Source: JAJAZB01 sp964244295
Lineage (GTDB): Bacteria > Bacteroidota > Bacteroidia > Cytophagales > Spirosomataceae
Length of the DNA stretch: 64,000 bases
Direction of reading: 5' to 3'
NCBI GenBank assembly: GCA_964244295.1
Contig: CAXTIG010000016.1
Coordinates: 1 to 64,000, forward strand
Positions within the stretch are counted from its first letter, which is position 1; every line of letters begins with the position of its first letter. Shown piece by piece: positions 59,203-64,000 of the stretch. A program made the position numbers and the translations under genes. Under the pieces are notes generated by a model. That model saw only the letters and a program-made list of their open reading frames with translations. It was not told where the DNA came from and did not search any database.

Positions 59203-59425
59203 CTTACTGGAACTCAAACCTGATTCCATAAAGAAAGCAGAACGCGCAGAAATCGGAGAGGAAATTCGTATTTTGAAAATCATTCACCAGACGTACCTGG
59301 CCCACCCCAAACTGGGTGGCTCCGAAGTCGCCCGCGTGGAGCATCTGCTTGACATCATGGAGCGAATTGCCGAACTTCAAGCGCTTTTAAACGGAACGAA
59401 TCATGGACAAACCGACGCTGACTAA
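59147..59425 (+). CDS. Small hypothetical protein, start uncertain
   Basis: A reading frame of 92 aa. The part after about residue 24 (KPDSIKKAERAEIGEEIRIL, YLAHPKLGGSEVARVEHLLD, IMERIAELQALLNG) looks like a real helical protein. The ATG at 59147 would overlap the kinase gene in another frame, so the true start may be an unrecognised codon after 59202. It overlaps the next small gene by 23 bases, suggesting a small operon. Confidence 0.5.
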   Translation: MGRVGLRYNSSRSPTQICSLLELKPDSIKKAERAEIGEEIRILKIIHQTYLAHPKLGGSEVARVEHLLDIMERIAELQALLNGTNHGQTDAD

Positions 59426-59609
59426 CTGGGTAAAGGCCTTCAAGCAAGCCGCTTCGGAAGAAGAAAAACAGGCCTTTTTGAGAAAAATTGAAGCCGAAAT
59501 CAAGGCGGAAACCTACGAACAGGCGATGGAGGGAATCCAGGTGCTGCGGGAGCGGGTGGTCGAACTCAGGGAGCAAGTCCTCGCCGAAAAGCCAACGCCG
59601 GTGAACTGA
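59403..59609 (+). CDS. Small hypothetical coiled-coil protein
   Basis: A 68-aa, very helical and charged protein (WVKAFKQAASEEEKQAFLRK, EQAMEGIQVLRERVVELREQ) with a coiled-coil pattern. It overlaps the preceding small gene and ends before the aguA promoter element. No family is recognised. ATG start. Confidence 0.6.
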   Translation: MDKPTLTNWVKAFKQAASEEEKQAFLRKIEAEIKAETYEQAMEGIQVLRERVVELREQVLAEKPTPVN

Positions 59610-59628
59610 AAACGGCTTGGGCAACGGC

Positions 59629-59636
59629 TATCTTTG
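59629..59636 (+). promoter_or_regulatory. Bacteroidota -7 promoter element of aguA
   Basis: TATCTTTG is an exact TAnnTTTG match 19 bases before the aguA ATG at 59655. Confidence 0.5.
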
Positions 59637-59654
59637 CGCCCTGATTTCCCCCAA

Positions 59655-60692
59655 ATGACCCCCAAGCAACAAGGCTTTCATTTCCCCGCCGAGTGGCACC
59701 CGCACGCCGCCACCTGGCTCACCTTCCCCCACAACGACCATTCCTGGCAGGGCGACAAACTCGCCCGGATGCGCCCGCAGTACCTCCGGTTTATCAAGGC
59801 CATCAGCCAGGGCGAGCGGGTCTGCATCAACGCCAACGACATCCGGCTCAAGGCCAACATCCTCCGCTGGCTCGACGAGGCGGGCGTGGATTTGGCCCAA
59901 ATCCGAATCCTGATCAACCCCACCAACGACGCCTGGTGCCGCGACCACGGCCCGGCTTTTCTCATCAACCCGGTGACGAAGGAAAAACGGGTCGTCAACT
60001 GGGAATACAACGCATGGGGCGGTAAGTATCCGCCCTACGGCGACGACGACGCGCTGCCCGTGGCTATCGCTAAACACCTCGGTCTGGACTGCGTCACGCC
60101 CGGCATCGTGATGGAAGGCGGCGCGGTGGAATTCAACGGGGCGGGAACGGTGCTCACGTCCAAATCCTGCCTGCTCAATCCCAATCGCAACCCGCACCTT
60201 TCGCGGGCCCGAATCGAGCGGTATTTAGGCGATTTCTACGGCGTGGAGCAGGTGCTCTGGGTGGAAGGCGGCATCGTGGGCGACGACACCGACGGCCACA
60301 TCGACGACACGACGCGGTTCGTCAGCGAAGACACCGTTGTGGCCTGCGTGGAAACCGATGCGTCCGACGAGAATTTTGAGATCCTGCAAACCAACCTGCG
60401 GATGCTCCGGCAAATGCGGCTGCTCAACGGCAAACCACTCAACGTCATCGAATTGCCGATGCCGAAAGCGGTGCTCATCGACGGCTTCCGGGCACCGGGC
60501 AGCTACGCTAATTTCCTGATTTGCAACGCGGGCGTCATCGTGCCCGTCTTCAACAACCCGCACGATGGGATGGCCGTGGGTATTCTCGAAAAAGCCTTTC
60601 CTGGTCGCTCCATCATTCCGTTGCTGGCCGATGAAATCATCTGGGGGCAGGGGAGTTTTCACTGTTTGAGCCAGCAGGAGCCGCTGGCCTAA
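59655..60692 (+). CDS. aguA: Agmatine deiminase
   Basis: Converts agmatine to N-carbamoylputrescine, the substrate of AguB. The start is MTPKQQGFHFPAEWHPHAAT, giving 345 aa. Motifs are WCRDHGPAFLIN, NWEYNAWGGKYPPYGDDDAL, the block VMEGGAVEFNGAGTVLTSKSC, VEGGIVGDDTDGHIDD (catalytic His) and GQGSFHCLSQQEP with the catalytic Cys at about residue 337. With aguB at 56206 it gives a putrescine route from agmatine. Confidence 0.95.
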   Translation: MTPKQQGFHFPAEWHPHAATWLTFPHNDHSWQGDKLARMRPQYLRFIKAISQGERVCINANDIRLKANILRWLDEAGVDLAQIRILINPTNDAWCRDHGPAFLINPVTKEKRVVNWEYNAWGGKYPPYGDDDALPVAIAKHLGLDCVTPGIVMEGGAVEFNGAGTVLTSKSCLLNPNRNPHLSRARIERYLGDFYGVEQVLWVEGGIVGDDTDGHIDDTTRFVSEDTVVACVETDASDENFEILQTNLRMLRQMRLLNGKPLNVIELPMPKAVLIDGFRAPGSYANFLICNAGVIVPVFNNPHDGMAVGILEKAFPGRSIIPLLADEIIWGQGSFHCLSQQEPLA

Positions 60693-60714
60693 TTTACAAT
60701 CAATCCCGGTGTGT

Positions 60715-60839
60715 CTGTCATCCCGAGCGTAGCGAGGGAACTCGTTGGCCTTCCGAACAATTGGCCGGATACCCAGTGGTAGCCGACCGTGACTGGCTCG
60801 GCACCCCAACGAGGTCCCTCGCTGCGCTCGGGATGACAG
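60715..60839. repeat. REP-like inverted repeat
   Basis: CTGTCATCCCGAGCGTAGCG and its near-complement CGCTGCGCTCGGGATGACAG, with inner GGGAACTCGTTGG pairing with CCAACGAGGTCCC. Same family as 3672 and 5981. Confidence 0.9.
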
Positions 60840-60857
60840 GCACAGTGGTTTTTTACT

Positions 60858-61514
60858 ATGAAACAAAACGGTTTCCTAATTCTTTTGGCATTCCTCACCG
60901 CCTGCCAACCCACCAAACTCACCGCCACTATCCAGCCTAAAATGCTGAAGGCGAATGACTTGGAAGAAACTCTTACCCGCCGTGACGAGGTAATGCTCGC
61001 CTACGCCCTGAGCGTTTTTGATGCTAAAAACCAATTGATCGATACCCGCAACGGAGCCTGGGGCATCGAGAAAGTGAAGACTGGGCAGCAATTCGGGCCG
61101 GAGCGCTTTACGCCGCTCAGCCTGCCCATTCCAAAAGGCGGGCGGCTGGTCGCCACGCTGGCGCTTATCGAAGTGGAAAACTACCAGCAAGCCCAGGAAC
61201 TAGTGACCAAAATCCGAACCTACACCGGCCTGGCGGGCGGCGCGGCTACGCTGTTTCAACTCACCGAACTGACTAGTCCCCTTGGGTACCTGCTGCTTTC
61301 GTTACAGGGCGCGGGCTTTGGTTTCGACCTGGCCAAGCGCTTCGATACCGACGACGTACTCGGCAGTGAAACCTTCCAACTCAGCCCCCAAGAACTCAAA
61401 TCCGGCCCCCGACAGTACGTCCGTCCGCTCACGTTTCGGGGGCGCCACGCAGGGCAGACGTACCACTACGAACTGAGCTACGACCTGACGGTGGGGAAGA
61501 TAAACGTGAAGTGA
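60858..61514 (+). CDS. Putative lipoprotein, unknown function
   Basis: A 218-aa protein with a lipoprotein signal: hydrophobic FLILLAFLTAC with the lipobox Cys at about residue 16. The mature part is a soluble, beta-rich domain (EVMLAYALSVFDAKNQLIDT, ATLALIEVENYQQAQELVTK), with a glycine-rich, rather apolar middle (YTGLAGGAATLFQL, LGYLLLSLQGAGFGF). It should sit on the periplasmic face of a membrane. No family recognised. Confidence 0.75.
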   Translation: MKQNGFLILLAFLTACQPTKLTATIQPKMLKANDLEETLTRRDEVMLAYALSVFDAKNQLIDTRNGAWGIEKVKTGQQFGPERFTPLSLPIPKGGRLVATLALIEVENYQQAQELVTKIRTYTGLAGGAATLFQLTELTSPLGYLLLSLQGAGFGFDLAKRFDTDDVLGSETFQLSPQELKSGPRQYVRPLTFRGRHAGQTYHYELSYDLTVGKINVK

Positions 61515-61516
61515 GA

Positions 61517-61640
61517 CGTCATGCTGACATTCCATTTCGGACTTGTTTCCGCCTCTTCCCCTCGGTTGCCGACTTGCTTGGCTACTGACAAATCACTCGA
61601 CTGGCAAGGGGGAAGATACTGAAACAAGTTCAGCATGACG
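61517..61640. repeat. Imperfect inverted repeat
   Basis: CGTCATGCTGA and CTTGTTTC on the left, 14 bases apart, pair with GAAACAAG and TCAGCATGACG on the right. It follows the lipoprotein gene. Confidence 0.75.
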
Positions 61641-61674
61641 GCAGCAATGCGCCTCAACCACCAACTTTTCTCCT

Positions 61675-61682
61675 TATTTTTG
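61675..61682 (+). promoter_or_regulatory. Bacteroidota -7 promoter element
   Basis: TATTTTTG is an exact TAnnTTTG match 63 bases before the prolyl isomerase ATG. Confidence 0.5.
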
Positions 61683-61744
61683 AGCAATATTTTCCCTCTC
61701 AAACCGGTTAGTTCCAGAGGCAACTTCCCCACTTTCTGCCCGAT

Positions 61745-64000
61745 ATGCAGTTGAAGAAAATCGGCCTGGCCCTTTTGCTGGCCGCCCCGGCGTTGACTCC
61801 GGGTTTTTCCCAGACCACTCCTGCCGCCTCGCCCGATCCCGTGCTGCTCACCGTGGGCGGCAAACCGGTGACGGTGAGCGAGTTCAATCAGGTGTATCGC
61901 AAAAACCTGCTCCTCTCCGACAGCGCCGACGCGGCGGCCACGCCCCAGAAATACCTCGACCTGTTTGTCAACTACAAACTCAAAGTCCGCGCCGCCGAAG
62001 CCCGTGGCCTCGACACCACGCAGGCATTTCGTGATGAACTGGCCACCTACCGCCAGCAGTCGGCGGCTTCGTTTCTGACGGATAAAGCCGCCACCGAAAG
62101 CCTCATCCGCGAAGCCTACGAGCGGATGAAGGAAGAAATAAACGCGACCCATATCCTGATTCCCGTCGCCGCCAATGCCGCTCCCGCCGATACGCTGGCT
62201 GCTTACCAACAAGCGCTCAGCCTGCGCGAGCGGGCCTTGAAAGGCGAAGATTTCACCAAACTCGTAAAGGAATTTTCCAAAGATCCTTCGGCGGCGCAAA
62301 ACGGGGGTAGCCTGGGTTGGTTTTCGGCGTTGCAAATGGTGTATCCCTTCGAGAACGCCGTGTTTCGTACCGACAAGGGCAAGGTTACGATGCCCGTCCG
62401 CACGGAATTTGGCTACCACATCATCCGCGTCAACGACCGTCGCTCGGCGCAGGGCAAGGTAAAAGTGGCGCATATTTTCGCCGAAGTCGCCAAGGGCGCT
62501 GCCCCGGAAGAACAGGCCGCCGCCAAAACCCGCATCGACGAAGCCTACGCCGCCCTGCAACGGGCCGAACCCTTCGAGCGGGTGGTGAAGCAATACTCCG
62601 ACGACGCCTCGTCGCGCAACTCCGGTGGGATACTGCCGCCCTTTGGTACCGGAGCCATGGTCGTGTCTTTCGAGGCCGCTGCCTTTGCCCTGAAAAAGCC
62701 GGGCGCCTACTCGGCTCCCTTCCAGACGACCTACGGCTGGCACATCGTGAAACTCATCGAACGGCTGCCGCTCGAACCCTTCGAGGAAATTTCGGGTGTC
62801 ATCCGCCAGAAAGTCCTCGCCGATGGGCGCTCGGCGCTCGGCAAGCAGGTGACGCTGGCCCGGCTGAAGCGCGAAAATAGTTTTGCCGAAAACCCCGCCG
62901 TCCGCGACGAAGTCCTGGTCAACACCGACCCCGGCGCCTGGAAACCGGGTGGGGCGGCGGATTCTAAAAATTTATTTTTTATTGGTCCGACACTCAGCGG
63001 AAAAACGCCCGTGCTCGTGCGCGATTTTTACGCCTTCGTGCAAAAACGGCAGGCCAGCCAGAATCCCGAAACCAGCCAGGGTGCCGACCCGAAGGCGCTG
63101 TTGAAAAGTTACTACGCTGATTTTGTGGAAGCCGAGAATTTCCGGTACGAAGAAACGCATCTGGAAGAAAAAAATCCGGAGTTCAAGGCGCTCGTTCAGG
63201 AATTTCACGATGGCATTTTGTTGTTCCAGGTCATGGAAACCGACGTGTTGAACCGAGCGATGAACGATTCCACCGGCCAGGCACGGTACTACGACCAGCA
63301 CAAAACCGAGTACCTGCTGCCCGCCCGCGTGAAGGCCACCGTGCTCGATGCCGCCAGCAAAGACGTACTCGAACAGGCCCGCAAGGCGCTGACCAAACTG
63401 CCCTACGCGCTGAATCGCAAACTGCCCGATTTGTATTTTGAAAAAGGCCAGACCGACATCGGCGACAAACAGCGGGAGCAGTTGTTCGACCTCGTGGTGG
63501 TGATGGCCTCCAACCCCGATTACCAGGTGGAAATCACCGGCAACGCCGACACCTCGGAAGACGACAGCGTATCGACCGCCCGCGCCCGCAACGTGGTACG
63601 GTACCTGACCAGCGGCGGCGGCGTGGCGATGACCCGCGTGGTGGAAATCGACGAGAGTAAGTTTAAGCCCGCCTCGAAAACCGACCGCGACAAAAACCGC
63701 CGCGTGGGCTTCGTGTTTTTCTCGAATTCCAAACAAGACATCGCCAAACGCCTGAACCAGCAAAAACCCGGTGCCTTGCGGATTACCGAAGGATTTTTCC
63801 GGAAAGGCGACGATAAATTACTGGACGCCGTGCCCTGGAAACTGGGTCGGCAAACGCTGGAGCGCGGCGGGCGGGTGATTCAAATCGACATCGAACGCCT
63901 CGAACCCGCCCGGCCTAAGGCCTTCGCCGAAGCCCGTGGTTCGGTCATCAACGCCTACCAGGCTGAGTTAGAAAAACAGTGGATTGCGAGCCTCCGCCGC
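61745..64000 (+). CDS. SurA-like peptidylprolyl isomerase with OmpA-like insert, 3'-truncated by window
   Basis: A periplasmic folding factor for outer-membrane proteins. A signal peptide (KKIGLALLLAAPALTPGFSQ) is followed by a SurA-type N-terminal helical region, then two parvulin (PpiC) domains: INATHILIP to GYHIIRVND (about residues 132-230) and KVAHIFAEV to GWHIVKLIE (about 240-340). Residues about 560-655 look like an OmpA/MotB-type domain (YQVEITGNADTSEDDSVSTA, ARARNVVRYL, TDRDKNRRVGFVFF). The end, ARGSVINAYQAELEKQWIAS, is the usual C-terminal family motif. The frame runs open past base 64000. The OmpA reading is by eye. Confidence 0.9.
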   Translation, partial: MQLKKIGLALLLAAPALTPGFSQTTPAASPDPVLLTVGGKPVTVSEFNQVYRKNLLLSDSADAAATPQKYLDLFVNYKLKVRAAEARGLDTTQAFRDELATYRQQSAASFLTDKAATESLIREAYERMKEEINATHILIPVAANAAPADTLAAYQQALSLRERALKGEDFTKLVKEFSKDPSAAQNGGSLGWFSALQMVYPFENAVFRTDKGKVTMPVRTEFGYHIIRVNDRRSAQGKVKVAHIFAEVAKGAAPEEQAAAKTRIDEAYAALQRAEPFERVVKQYSDDASSRNSGGILPPFGTGAMVVSFEAAAFALKKPGAYSAPFQTTYGWHIVKLIERLPLEPFEEISGVIRQKVLADGRSALGKQVTLARLKRENSFAENPAVRDEVLVNTDPGAWKPGGAADSKNLFFIGPTLSGKTPVLVRDFYAFVQKRQASQNPETSQGADPKALLKSYYADFVEAENFRYEETHLEEKNPEFKALVQEFHDGILLFQVMETDVLNRAMNDSTGQARYYDQHKTEYLLPARVKATVLDAASKDVLEQARKALTKLPYALNRKLPDLYFEKGQTDIGDKQREQLFDLVVVMASNPDYQVEITGNADTSEDDSVSTARARNVVRYLTSGGGVAMTRVVEIDESKFKPASKTDRDKNRRVGFVFFSNSKQDIAKRLNQQKPGALRITEGFFRKGDDKLLDAVPWKLGRQTLERGGRVIQIDIERLEPARPKAFAEARGSVINAYQAELEKQWIASLRR

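Overview
The window looks like chromosome of a GC-rich Bacteroidota, most likely Saprospiria or Cytophagia. The signs are a PorX-type regulator of type IX secretion, families typical of this phylum (DUF3667, TIGR02757/DUF2400, DUF4905, CtlX, 2TM domain), several exact TAnnTTTG -7 promoter elements, and many intergenic hairpins built from short repeated words. No rRNA, tRNA or CRISPR array was seen.

Layout. 1-11.4 kb: the 3' part of a type III DNA methyltransferase, PorX, a DUF4905 gene overlapping a LysM/RlpA-like cell-wall protein, TIGR02757, an aldose epimerase and a Tricorn-like S41 protease. 11.7-36.2 kb: one long minus-strand extracellular contractile injection system (eCIS, Afp/PVC/AlgoCIS type). 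Read from its promoter-proximal end it encodes a DUF4255 terminator, sheath, two tube proteins, DUF5908, LysM hub, VgrG-like spike, a four-helix-bundle insert, PAAR tip, gp25, two large baseplate proteins, a DUF559 insert, a 912-aa fibre-position protein, tape measure, three cargo candidates and the AAA+ ATPase. There is no capsid, terminase or lysis gene, so this is not a prophage.

36.5-64 kb is mostly housekeeping: AI-2E exporter family, NadE, CoaX, ArfB, CtlX and arginine deiminase, RsgA, ROK kinase, an acyltransferase-like membrane protein, OsmC, a secreted DUF11 protein, DUF3667, ThyA, PolX, a HepT/MntA-like toxin-antitoxin pair, GT9, AguB, Uma2, EamA transporter, a frameshifted kinase, AguA, a lipoprotein, and a SurA-like prolyl isomerase that runs off the end.

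Most interesting: the three cargo candidates share a PFFxxxLxV leader. Two carry the DUF4157 domain and the third looks as if that domain had been deleted while its flanks were kept. Their payloads look like two HExxH metallopeptidases (one with a beta-barrel-like tail) and one clan-CD/CHAT-like cysteine peptidase. Other points are a DUF559 gene in the loop of a 644-bp palindromic element whose empty relatives occur nearby, repeat-like insertions inside thyA and polX, and a PolX whose polymerase acidic residues are replaced. All family calls come from reading the sequence; no database search was run.
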